A stretch of DNA of 23,138 nt. Origin: Chara braunii. Lineage: Eukaryota > Streptophyta > Charophyceae > Charales > Characeae. The notes under the pieces were generated by a model. The model was not told the origin of the DNA. It ran no database searches and saw only the letters and a list, made by a program, of their open reading frames with translations. Position numbers and translations under genes: made by a program. Positions 8,873 to 16,960 of this stretch are shown here, piece after piece. Position 1 is the first letter of the stretch. Each line of letters begins with the position of its first letter. Location of the stretch: positions 708,011 through 731,148 of the forward strand of contig BFEA01000505.1 in NCBI GenBank assembly GCA_003427395.1. Direction: 5' to 3'.

Positions 8873-9561
8873 GGCTTACCAGCTACTATACTAGTAATTT
8901 CATCCAGGGATACGCTAGGTATTCCTACGTCCTTACCTCCACCCTCCTCCGGAAAAATCCGCCCTGGGCTTGGACACCCCTCCACGAGGACGCCTTCCGC
9001 GCCCTCAAGAAGGCGGTGACATGCGCATCGGTTCTTCACCTACCCGATTTTGATCGCCCTTTTATCCTTACCACCGATGCGTCAGACTTTCCCGTAAGAG
9101 CAATGCTCTCTCATATTTTTTCCTCCTTTCCTGATTCCTCTCATCCTCGTATCCCTCGCTTCCCACCCCTTACCCCTACCACTGCCTCTCGCCCGACGCC
9201 TACTCGTCTTGCTACTGACAAGCTTTCTATTGACTATTATCCTACCAACGTCGAGGACGACACTGTCGAGTCTCGCTCAGGTGATTGTCCGATAGCCTTC
9301 TACTCCCGTCAGCTCCTTCCCGCCGAGATAAACGACACCGCTGATGAACGTGAGGTTCTCGCAGTAGTTTATGCCGGTCGGCACGGGGCACCGTTCACGG
9401 TGCGTACGGACAACGTTGTCCAGACTTTTCTGACAAAACCGAAGCTCACTCCTCGATAGGCTCGCTGGTGGCGCGATCTATCCGAGTTTAGTTTCACCAC
9501 TGAGCACATCAAGGGTAAGACTAATCGGGTCGCAGATGCCTTATCCCGGCGCCCTGACTAC
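8830..9561 (+). pseudogene. RT connection and RNase H domain
   Basis: KQLRTFLGLTSYY and FRALKKAVTCASVLHLPDF are the connection region, followed by the RNase H start TTDASDF (Asp at 9076-9078). PIAFYSRQLLPAE (from 9289), REVLAVVYA and TVRTDN supply the other expected acidic residues, and the domain ends at KTNRVADALSRRPDY. Two oddities stand out. About 67 Pro/Ser/Thr-rich residues (9088-9288) separate DASD from PIAFYSR, where Gypsy elements usually have about 10-15. The stretch between VVYA and PFTVRTD is shorter than usual. A TAG at 9457-9459 (fits CAG to TAG) interrupts the domain. Confidence 0.85.
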
Positions 9562-10640
9562 GACCAGGAGCAGATCCAACTCTCTTCCATCTCGGTCACC
9601 ACCGTCCACCACTCGGTGATCGACGAGTTTCGTACTCAGTACCGCCATTGCCCCAACTATCGCGACATCCATGCGACCCTTCGGAGTAGCAGGACGATCC
9701 CGAACTACTCTCTCGAGGACAACGGTCTTGTGTACTGACACGGTTCACAAGGCACAAGAGAGCTCCGTATTTGCATTCCCTTCACTGGACAACTGCGTGT
9801 CCGGGCAGTAGCAGAGTTCCATGACCAGGCAACCGCCGGTCATATGGGTTTCCACAAGACGTTGGCTCGTGTGAGCCGCCTGTACGTCTGGAAGAAGCGC
9901 AAGGACTTTGTGAAGGACTACGTCGCAGAGTGTCTCACTTGTCAGGAGGTGAATAGTGTGAACCACCTTCCTTATGGTTTGCTCCCGCCTCTTCCCATCC
10001 CTGAGGGTCGTTGGCACTCCCTCTCGATGGAATTTTTTGGTCCTCTTCGTCCTCCGACCCCTCGCGATCATGATGCTATCCTGGTCGTCGTCCACCGCTT
10101 CACGAAGTATGCATGCTTTGTTCCGTGCCGCTATGCCATCAGTGCACGTGAGGTCGCCGACATCGTGTTTGACCGAGTCGTGCGTGACCACGGCTTACCT
10201 CTGAGCATCATATCTGACCGTGACCCGCGCTTTACCAGCCGATTCTGGTGACGGCTCCACGAGGTTTACGGCACCCAGCTCCGCTTCTCCTCGTCTTACC
10301 ATCCTCAGATTGATGGTCAGACCGAGGTCACGAACAAGACTCTCGGGGATATTCTCCGAAAGATTGTTCATGACGACCAGCAGTGGGATCTTCATCTTGC
10401 CCACGCGGAGATAGCTTACAACCACGCCGTCTCGCCAACCACAGGGATGTCGCCTTACTATTGCGACCTCGGCTATCACCCTCGTGTCCCCGCGGACTTC
10501 CTTCGACGGTCACAGATACACCCCGACACGAGTTGTCCCGCACTGGATGATTGGGTTGTACACATGACGTCGATCGTGAAAACCGCACATGAGCACATAG
10601 CCGCTTCCCAGACTCGCATGACAGCACGTGCGAACTGATC
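9562..10640 (+). pseudogene. Integrase (zinc finger and catalytic core)
   Basis: The HHCC zinc finger is present (FHDQATAGHMG, then ECLTCQ; about 9815-9945). In the core the first catalytic acidic residue is Glu (10030-10032, SMEFFGPL) where Asp is expected. The second Asp (SDRDPRF, 10216-10218) and the Glu (GQTEVTNKTL, 10324-10326) are 35 residues apart, as in DD35E enzymes. Stops lie at 9736-9738 (TGA), 10249-10251 (TGA after SRFW) and 10636-10638 (TGA); the last two fit CGA to TGA. The tail continues as MNHPFKVGDDVLIDARHL to about 10720. Confidence 0.9.
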
Positions 10641-10830
10641 GAGGATGAATCATCCATTCAAAGTCGGTGATGATGTGCTTATCGACGCCCGCCACTTACA
10701 GCTTGAAGCGGACACGCTTCGCAAGTTTTGGTGTTGGCCCATGACGCATCCTTCAGGCCGTCAGCTCTGATACGGCTTCTAGCCCGGTCAGCTTCCGTGT
10801 GAAGCTGCCTGACTACCTACGCAGGCTCGT
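10641..10830 (+). pseudogene. Integrase C-terminal linker with frameshifts
   Basis: FKVGDDVLIDARHL is read in the main frame. The homologous text then moves to another frame (ILQAVSSDTASSPVSFRVKL, about 10750-10810) and returns to the main frame at about 10825 (VHDVYHVSLLRSY). Two compensating indels therefore flank this segment. Confidence 0.75.
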
Positions 10831-11280
10831 GTGCACGATGTCTACCACGTCTCGTTACTGCGTTCTTACCGCAGACCGTTTGAGCGTTTCGCTGGACAAC
10901 TATACGAGCATCCTCCGCCCATCACGGTGGATGGCCACGAGGAGTTCCTTATTTCAGACATCATTGGGCGCCGAGTCACCGACGACAACCCTCCTCACGT
11001 CGAGTATCTCGTACGTTGGAAGGGTTACCCTGATGAGGAGGCTACCTGGGAGCCGCTTGAGCACTTGCAGCACGCTCGCATGTTGGTGCGTGCCTATGAC
11101 CGTGCTCGTCGTGCTGGGATCACTGCTCCTCCTCAGCCCACTGACCACCCTCCTTTTCCCCCGGCTGAAAAGACCGCTCAAGTCGAGCCTGCTCCATCTG
11201 AGGCAGACCTTCAGCAGCAGCCGGATGCTTCTGAGCGTCCACAACGCACTCGTCGTGGTCTTGCTCGATACGACGATTGA
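10831..11280 (+). CDS. Chromodomain and C-terminal tail of pol (fragment)
   Basis: This is the longest undamaged pol segment, 149 codons to TGA 11278-11280. After HDVYHVSLLRSYR comes a chromodomain at about 10939-11097: EEFLISDIIGRR, then VEYLVRWKGYP and ATWEPLEHL. Phe39, Trp63 and Tyr66 of the fragment sit where chromodomains place the aromatic cage that binds methylated histone H3. In known chromoviruses the domain steers integration to heterochromatin; here that role is inferred from family knowledge only. A Pro/Gln-rich tail ends in RRGLARYDD. It is part of a larger broken polyprotein and has no start of its own. Confidence 0.85.
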   Translation: MHDVYHVSLLRSYRRPFERFAGQLYEHPPPITVDGHEEFLISDIIGRRVTDDNPPHVEYLVRWKGYPDEEATWEPLEHLQHARMLVRAYDRARRAGITAPPQPTDHPPFPPAEKTAQVEPAPSEADLQQQPDASERPQRTRRGLARYDD

Positions 11281-12027
11281 CTCGGACTTACCTTCCCACG
11301 TCTTTGACTTCTCAGTACTCCATCCACTCCAGTTTTGCTACTTCAGCTCGTCGACGCTGCAGCTCTTCCTCGATGGCATTCCGGATTTCTCACTCTGGAC
11401 GTCATCGGCACCTTCATGGACTTCGTCACGATCAGCTCTGCCTACTTCATACGTCATCACTCTCTTACCACTTTACTCTATATGGTACCTTGGTTGTGTT
11501 CCATGATGGTCTCCCCTCGCCGGGTTCGTCTGAGTTGGGCTCTCCCTTGGTATACGCATAGCAATCGGGATCGCAGCGTTGCCTTGGCTTCCCAGATTAC
11601 GGATCTAACTCCAACTTCCCTCACTTTAGGAGCCATTTGCATGATTCCCTTATCCATCACCTTTCTACCCTCTGTCGTCCCTCACGCCCTAGTTAGGCAG
11701 CCTTGCATGCTTCATCTAGTAGGTGCGCCCAGTATACCAGGCTCCCTTGTTCCCTTGCATGGTCGACCCTCCATAGCGTTCACCCCTTTAGTCGAGCATT
11801 AACCGCCCTGATGGTCTATCTGTTAGGGTCATTGGTTTTGTTCGCTCCTAGTTCCCTACCCTTATTGAGCCTGATGACATGTGTTCCCCCTATCACTATG
11901 TGTGGATGCCCTTAGAAGTTCTCGACCCCTAAGCTACATTCGCAACCCTCAGAGACCATCCCAACCTTTGGTTTGCGACAAACTTCTCCTGTGACATATG
12001 ATTGACTTGTTGTGTTGTTGTTGCTCT

Positions 12028-12335
12028 CAGACTGAGGCTACTGCCTCTGACATTTCAAGGATTTAGTTGTTCTGCTTTTGATGTTCTTGGGATATATACA
12101 TTAGTCAGCTTTTTCCAGACTGAGGCTACTGCCTCTGACATTTCTAGGATTTAGTTGTTCTGCTTTTGCTGTTCTTAGGACTTATACACTAGTCAGCTTT
12201 TTCTAGACTGAGACTACTGCCTCCAACATTCTAGGATCTAGTTGTCATTACTTTCTGCTTTCCTAGGTCATGTATGCTAGTTAGTTGTTTCTGCTTTATT
12301 AGGACATGTATGCTAGTTAGTTGCTTCTGCTTTCA
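12028..12335. repeat. 88-bp and 36-bp tandem repeats
   Basis: Units starting CAGACTGAGGCTACTGCCTC at 12028 and 12116, and a diverged one (TAGACTGAG...) at 12204, are exactly 88 bp apart. The third unit passes into a shorter tandem array in which TTCTGCTTT recurs at 12253, 12289 and 12325 (36-bp period, containing CATGTATGCTAGTTAGTTG). Confidence 0.9.
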
Positions 12336-12537
12336 CTTAGGCTGTTAGCTGTGACATTGCTGTTTTGTGACATTTTCTATCCTAGGTTGCATTGCATGGA
12401 CTCGTCATGGAGCTTGCTGCGCTTCCCAGACTACTCAGGTCTTCTTTTTCTTTGGTAGAATTTCACTTTTTGGTGGAAGCGTGCTTGTATCTAGGCGATC
12501 CATCACAGACCGAGGATCGTGTAGCGGACCTCTGGTT

Positions 12538-12674
12538 GGCCTGTGAGACTAGCCCCCTTGGCCTGTTCTCACAGGCCTTATGTTCTACTCGGGGCAGTCC
12601 AGTCCAGGCCGGTACCTCTGTCGGTACCAGCCAGTCTAGTCCAGTCCCGTCAGTCCGCTGGGGTATACCCCAGC
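12538..12674. repeat. Inverted repeats and an 18-bp palindrome
   Basis: GGCCTGTGAG (12538-12547) and CTCACAGGCC (12568-12577) are exact inverted repeats with a 20-nt spacer. GCTGGGGTATACCCCAGC (12657-12674) is a perfect palindrome. Between them lie several CAGTCC motifs and a GGTACC pair (12611 and 12623). Confidence 0.85.
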
Positions 12675-12834
12675 AGTTGTCTGTTTTTGAGATCATTCTA
12701 CACTTGGACGATTTTGGAGTACGTGCGTTGGAGTCTTGCGTAGGAGCTGCGCTGTGCCATCTCGCTCCTCCCTCATCCTCCATCTCTATCTGTATCCCAG
12801 GCGGAGCACCTTCCCGGTGGGTCCGCTACACAAC

Positions 12835-12905
12835 GGGCCTTGCTCAGTTGGTACATCCACGAACTATTGAGATATAGATCCAAGTTTGAATCCACATGCA
12901 ATTAG
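12835..12905 (+). other. tRNA-like sequence with Pol III A and B boxes
   Basis: TTGCTCAGTTGG (12840-12851) matches the internal A box of tRNA genes, and AAGTTTGAATCC (12882-12893) matches a B box with one change. Their spacing is that of a tRNA. CTAT/ATAG could form a small anticodon stem. The acceptor and T stems do not pair (GGGCCTT has no partner downstream), so it is a tRNA pseudogene or the head of a SINE. A T23 run at 12964 could act as a Pol III terminator, giving a transcript of about 130 nt. Confidence 0.5.
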
Positions 12906-12963
12906 ATGACCAGAATAAAATCATTCTGAATTATCTAGGGCTGCTCAGTTCAATGCTGATATC

Positions 12964-13110
12964 TTTTTTTTTTTTTTTTTTTTTTTGAGAAGTTGACTTT
13001 TTCTTTAAAAAAACAAAAAAAAGAAAGGCTTGTGGCATCAGCCAAAAGGAGGGTCCATCTTGGGCTGATTATTCCGATGATAATACCTCAAGGCCATCAC
13101 TCTTTCATAA
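12964..13110 (-). mobile_element. Possible poly(A)-tailed retroposon, minus strand
   Basis: T23 (12964-12986) followed by A/T-rich sequence and complementary segments (GGCTTGTGGC near 13027, CAGCC near 13039 with GGCTG near 13063) looks like the reverse-strand tail of another short retroposon. The pseudoknot module of the other copies is not recognisable here, so it may be a different family, or the T run may belong to the tRNA-like unit upstream. Confidence 0.3.
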
Positions 13111-13466
13111 AAAAAAAAGGAGGGCACATAAGTGGCATTTAGGACGTCTTGGGTTCAATCTCCATCGCCTCAGTACCTTCCTGGGCAAGCTTGGCGCCCG
13201 CCACCTAGAGATGGACCATTGGTCCCCCCTAGTGGCATTGAGCTGAGACTACTGGTGTTCATAGGGGTAGCCCGGGGAGGGGACCAGAGGGGGGAGACAG
13301 CCACTGGCCCATCAAAGAAGCTCAGTCCTGATGGTACCAGCTGACCCCTGGCCGGTATCGCTCACCTGTTGGTGAATGCAGCTCCCGCATGTTCTCTCGA
13401 TGGAGGCTTCATGACGGATGTGGCCGCTACGAGGTTCCCTATAATTCTATAATTACAATAAAAAAG
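13111..13466 (+). mobile_element. Candidate tRNA-derived SINE
   Basis: GGGCACATAAGTGG (13122-13135) and GGTTCAATCTCC (13152-13163) resemble Pol III A and B boxes in tRNA-like spacing. An anonymous GC-rich body of about 270 bp follows, ending in an AT-rich tail with A6 (about 13438-13466). GGCCTGAAAGGCC directly after it (13467-13479) is a small hairpin. No target duplication was identified, and no ORF is credible. Confidence 0.4.
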
Positions 13467-13570
13467 GCCTGAAAGGCCATGCAGTCCAGATTCGACAGCG
13501 AATTGAATTAGTTAGGCTCAAAAGAAAAAGAAAAAGAAAAAAGAGTATTGGTGGAAAATCGACGACCCTG

Positions 13571-13664
13571 TTTTTTTTTTTTTTTTCAAAATCAAAAGCA
13601 AGGCTTCGACACTCCGTTCTATTTGTGGGGAGCACCACATGCTAGGAACCGGGCCCAGTGTCCC
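13571..13664 (-). mobile_element. Short retroposon tail module, minus strand
   Basis: T16 (13571-13586) is followed by hairpin TGTGG/CCACA (13624-13639, 6-nt loop) and CTAGG/CCCAG (13642-13658) around the conserved loop AACCGGG, then TGTCCC. It aligns with the tail modules at 2.0, 2.8 and 5.9 kb, but the pseudoknot part has decayed. It sits directly against a second module of the next LINE, like the pair near 2.1 kb. Confidence 0.5.
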
Positions 13665-14397
13665 TTATAGTCATAGTCAAGCAAGCAAATGGGGCGAGGG
13701 TCCCCACATTCTACCTGTAAGAAAATGAACAGAAGTATCATACAGAGAGCATTACTGGGCTTAGCTAATGACCATCTAACTGCTGGAAACCAATTCCAGT
13801 GTCCCTTGAAGTGTCACCGGGAGTGTAGCCAGGGTGGGGAATGAGTGGCGGAGGTCTGTTCTGGGCATTGTTACAGAGAGCTATCCTGCTGACCTCTCAG
13901 TCCGTCGGACTGTCTGAAAGTCGTTAATGATAATAGTCATGCAGGAAGTCATGGGATTGGAAAGCTAGCGACTTTTCTTAGCTAATAACCTGCCTTAGAT
14001 CAATTGGTAGGGGATACTAATGAATTTTGAAGGAGTATTCTGAAAAATTCGTAGACTAGGATGTATGGAATAGACCAACTGAGACAACCAATAATGCATA
14101 TTTATAGAGAGGTAAGTCTGTGGAGATGGAGATGGAGTTGTGAGATGTTACGGATGGGGCACTTGGGTGGGGGAGAGAGGGAACAAGCTCAAAGGGGACA
14201 AATACTTATGCTTCGCTACTGGCATAGACCAGAGCTACACAGAGACTATCAAGGGAAGCTAGCAGGATCCCCTCGACATTATGTCTGTAGAAGGAAAAGG
14301 GGCAAATTCCAGCCTTCCTCCGCCTTTGACCGTAACCAGTCTGCACAGACTCTGTAGCCCAAGCCGGAGGATTTGAGGAACACAAAAGCTGCTTCTG
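13665..14397 (-). mobile_element. LINE 3' UTR, minus strand
   Basis: This follows the stop of the LINE ORF fragment at 14398. It contains a second tail module: TGGGG/CCCCA (13690-13694/13702-13706), a loop of the same length as at 6.2 kb, the AGCATTA loop near 13748 with a decayed stem, and CTGGAA/TTCCAG (13783-13799). The remainder has no recognised feature. Confidence 0.45.
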
Positions 14398-14947
14398 TTA
14401 GTTTCCGTTCACAACTTTCCTTCTCCAGTCGCACAACATGTTATGCCGGATTTGAGTTGTTACTTGTAATGTAGAGTTCTTGAAGGAGGTGTGGAATCCC
14501 TGGAAGACTTGGTCCTGACATTCCTCCCAAAGGATGCCAAAGACAAATGCCCGCACCACTTGCGCCACGTACCCCCAGCCTGATGAGGCTGACAATGTAT
14601 CAGGGAGGATGCCTGAGATGACCCAAACCTCGTCCATGGAAAGGTGTTATCTGAGATGTTCTTCTAGTGTTGGGCCCACGATCGCCAAATTCTTAGAGAA
14701 AATAGTCATGCGTACCACATATGGTTTGTGGTTTCCCAGGCTTATTTGCAGCGAGAACAGGTGCTATGCATGACCAGCAAAGATTGTAGATGCTGGCAAG
14801 CTTCAAGGATCGAAGTTGCTTCCACAAGGCAATCAGCTGCTCTTTAGGGCCTGTTAACTTTTTCTTTTTTGTATCACTGTCAGCAGGTTGTTCAGAGTCA
14901 TTGATTGAAGTTGTTGAATCGCCAGCTTGTGATATGCAACCTCACGA
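14398..14947 (-). pseudogene. LINE ORF2 C-terminal fragment (second copy)
   Basis: On the minus strand a frame from about 14947 to a TAA at 14693-14695 includes LIALWKQLRSLKLASIYNLC, resembling the start of the zf-RVT-like region after LINE reverse transcriptases. A second frame (14637-14398, TAA at 14398-14400) contains GYVAQVVRAFVFGILWEEC, DQVF and IRHNMLCDWRRKV. This aligns with YLAQVFRVVLMLVIWEERN, HVF and VRQRIWADWYRKA of the copy at 2.4 kb. The segment between the two frames has a further stop. Both are parts of one decayed ORF2; no RT domain remains. Confidence 0.6.
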
Positions 14948-15045
14948 CCAGTACTGTCTTCCGGTCGGAGTGATTAAAATGTGGAACAACAAGATGGGGT
15001 GTGCCAAGGATTTTTAGAAAATTGAGTGCGGAGACACCGACAGAA

Positions 15046-15570
15046 ATGAAATCTCCCGCCTGGTCTCAGTTTGAGAGAGAAATGGCCTTTGTCGTGTGGG
15101 AAAGGAAATGGGCACGCGCAGTTTTCAAACATCTACCCAATCAAAAAATATCTTTGAACTTCCATTCGGGCTACTCGACGTCTAATCAAACGGAGAAGGG
15201 GGGGTACACATGTGGGATCTCGTTTTCGAATCAAGTTTCATCGCCAGCTCACTCAAGAGTTTGAATCCGACGTGGAAGGCCGCAGCCTGGTCACCCTTTC
15301 CTTAAGTTCTTCCTCTCCAGGTGTCTGGTAATGGAAACCCCTCTACCGGTAGTGCTCGGTGCGGCGACAGTCGCTACAGAGAGTATTGGGCCAATGGGGT
15401 GCCACCGCCGTCCATGAGATTACAATCAACTCGTTGCAAGGCAATAATAAGAAATAAGGCGGAAAATAAGTATCGACGATCACAAACCCAGCACCCACGA
15501 ACCCCAAACACCTCGTTTCAGGAGGGGAATAATAGCGTCCTCCGATCTAAGACTTTGTGATGGCTTCACG
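15046..15570 (+). pseudogene. Heavily decayed Gypsy integrase remnant
   Basis: In the frame ending at 15264, WSQFEREMAFVVWERKW and then ISLNFHSGYSTSNQTEKG resemble the integrase core around its last catalytic Glu (SGYHP..NGQTE in the family), with residues missing between SGY and QTE. About 200 nt on, KYRRSQTQHPRTPNTSFQEG and NSVLRSKTL (ending 15560) fit the integrase C-terminal region (RRS...P.YQ.G..V.LS..DL). Frames are broken between the two. The style is unlike that of the chromovirus at 6.4-11.3 kb, so this is probably another Gypsy lineage. Confidence is moderate because the similarity is short. Confidence 0.45.
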
Positions 15571-16560
15571 TACGCCCCACTCACATACAGGTGGCTTTTC
15601 CTCGTACGGGAATGATTGTCGTGGGAGCATGGGAAGTGGGCGCCCAATCGCATTGGTGATCAGTCTGTATGACATATGTTAGCTAAAGGCGTGAGTCTAT
15701 ACGATCCGTCATTTAATATGATAAAAAATGCAATTGTATACCACTCATTACTAATAGACAGAGAGAGGAAACAAGAATAAGTTTGAGTAAGTCATGCATG
15801 GAAAGAAAACAACATCAAAGTATTACTCTATCCATGTCATTAACACGGCAGTGTAGCCAATGCATAAAAGGAGGTGCTTCTCTCCTGACTTGTTTTTGTG
15901 CTCCAATGAGTTCACTAGGCGAAACTTGAGCATCAAAGATGAGTAGGGGCAAACGATCACGCATACATCAATCATTATCACGAACACGCGTCATTCATTA
16001 CGCATAGAGGAGTGAAGAGGGAAGGCCACTCGAGCTCGCAGGCTTCTTAAGTTCAACGATGCTCGCCCTCACGAGATCCTATTAAACATAAAGAACGAGT
16101 GAGGTGAGGTCTCAGAAGTTGATAGGGGCAACGAAGACATCAGGTCATTTAAGCATCAATGGAGAGAAACAAAGAGAGGGAGAGAGAGCGAAAGAGACAA
16201 AAAGCGAGAGTGTTGACGTAGTCGCGCCTTGACCGAAGAAGGGGACTGATGAGAAAGATGGAGTTACAAGCATACGAGTAGATCTGAAGAAAAAATGGCA
16301 TCTCACTGTGAACTTAGCTTCCAAAATAAGAGAAGAACGAGGAACAAGGCCCACAAGCCTTCTGCTCTCATATCATCGCTCTAGTGCGAGCAATCACTCG
16401 TACGCACGCACCTTCTTTACTCGGGCATTGGCGATCTTGATCGCCACATATCAACCTCCATACCACAGTGCTCGTTACCCCGCCAGCTAAGTTTTTACGC
16501 CAACTTGCTCATATCCTGCAATTCGTCACGACCACCCAGTGCACAGCCCACAAAACTACA
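15571..16560. other. Anonymous intergenic sequence
   Basis: About 1 kb with no recognisable gene, RNA or element end. A purine-rich GAGA tract lies at 16157-16200. ORFs are short and lack protein-like features. Confidence 0.6.
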
Positions 16561-16960
16561 GTCAATTGGTCAAGACTTTTCATTCTACTTAGAAACAATA
16601 CTAAGCCCCAACCTATATTCTCTCAGAAGAAGACACAGTAAGAGTTGAGTCATTCAACTTAGAAACAATACTCAACTCTTATCTTCCAAACTTTAAGAAA
16701 AGCAGGGATCCCTGGTTCATTCAACTTACAAATATGCCCATAGTCCATGCAGAAACCTCCCCCAAAAAACAGGTAGACCAAGCCATTTAACGTAGAAACA
16801 ACGCTTGATCTCATAATCAAACTATGCATACCTCAAAACATACTTTGAGCCACAACAACCAGACCATTCAACTTAGAAACAATGTATGTCGCATCAGAAA
16901 GGAAGTCAAAGAAACATAGAAGTCAGACCATTGAACTTAGAAATATGTCTAATCCTTTTT
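16561..16960. repeat. Array of six conserved-core hairpin units
   Basis: The core CATTCAACTTAGAAACAAT or close variants occurs at 16581-16599, 16651-16669, 16718-16735, 16784-16802, 16865-16883 and 16929-16946, spaced 64-81 nt. In each unit the sequences left and right of the core are complementary to different degrees and differ between units. In unit 2, TAAGAGTTGAGT (16639-16650) pairs perfectly with 16670-16681, extended by GAAGA/TCTTC after an 8-nt bulge. In unit 4, AGACCAAGC (16775-16783) pairs 8 of 9 with 16803-16811. Unit 1 (about 9 of 15) and unit 3 (about 10 of 15) pair imperfectly. Units 5 and 6 pair over 4-6 bp. The function is unknown. Confidence 0.8.

Larger units (their letters stand above)
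6388..11280 (+). mobile_element. Degenerate Ty3/Gypsy chromovirus
   Basis: Domains run in the Ty3/Gypsy order: zinc-knuckle gag remnant, aspartic protease, reverse transcriptase, RNase H, zinc-finger integrase with a DX35E pair, and a C-terminal chromodomain. The chromodomain places it among chromoviruses. It is non-autonomous. The capsid region is missing, there are at least six in-frame stops, and the frame changes at about 7713, 8575, 8850, 10730 and 10825. Several stops fit single C-to-T or G-to-A changes (for example CGA to TGA), as expected from deamination. No matching LTR pair, primer binding site or polypurine tract could be identified. Confidence 0.9.
11281..12834. other. Presumed 3' flank or LTR of the chromovirus
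   Basis: No recognisable gene. Two overlapping ORFs (10799-11506, 11335-11802) are translations of the pol end and flank in other frames. The region holds tandem repeats (12028-12335) and palindromes (12538-12577, 12657-12674). U3 parts of LTRs often carry such repeats, so this may be a 3' LTR. No second copy exists upstream of the element to prove it. Confidence 0.4.

Noticed and set aside
10799-11802. Env-like or accessory ORFs after the chromodomain
   Set aside because: They overlap the real pol frame in other registers or start without ATG in pyrimidine-rich DNA, and no signal peptide or family motif is convincing.
14580-14625. Hammerhead ribozyme suggested by CTGATGAG
   Set aside because: No GAAA core partner or closing helices are found around it; the same word at 11034 is within the chromodomain coding region.
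16561-16960. CRISPR-like array
   Set aside because: The repeats are short and imperfect, spacing varies from 64 to 81 nt, the sequence between cores is complementary across each core, and the context is eukaryotic. A structured repeat array fits better.
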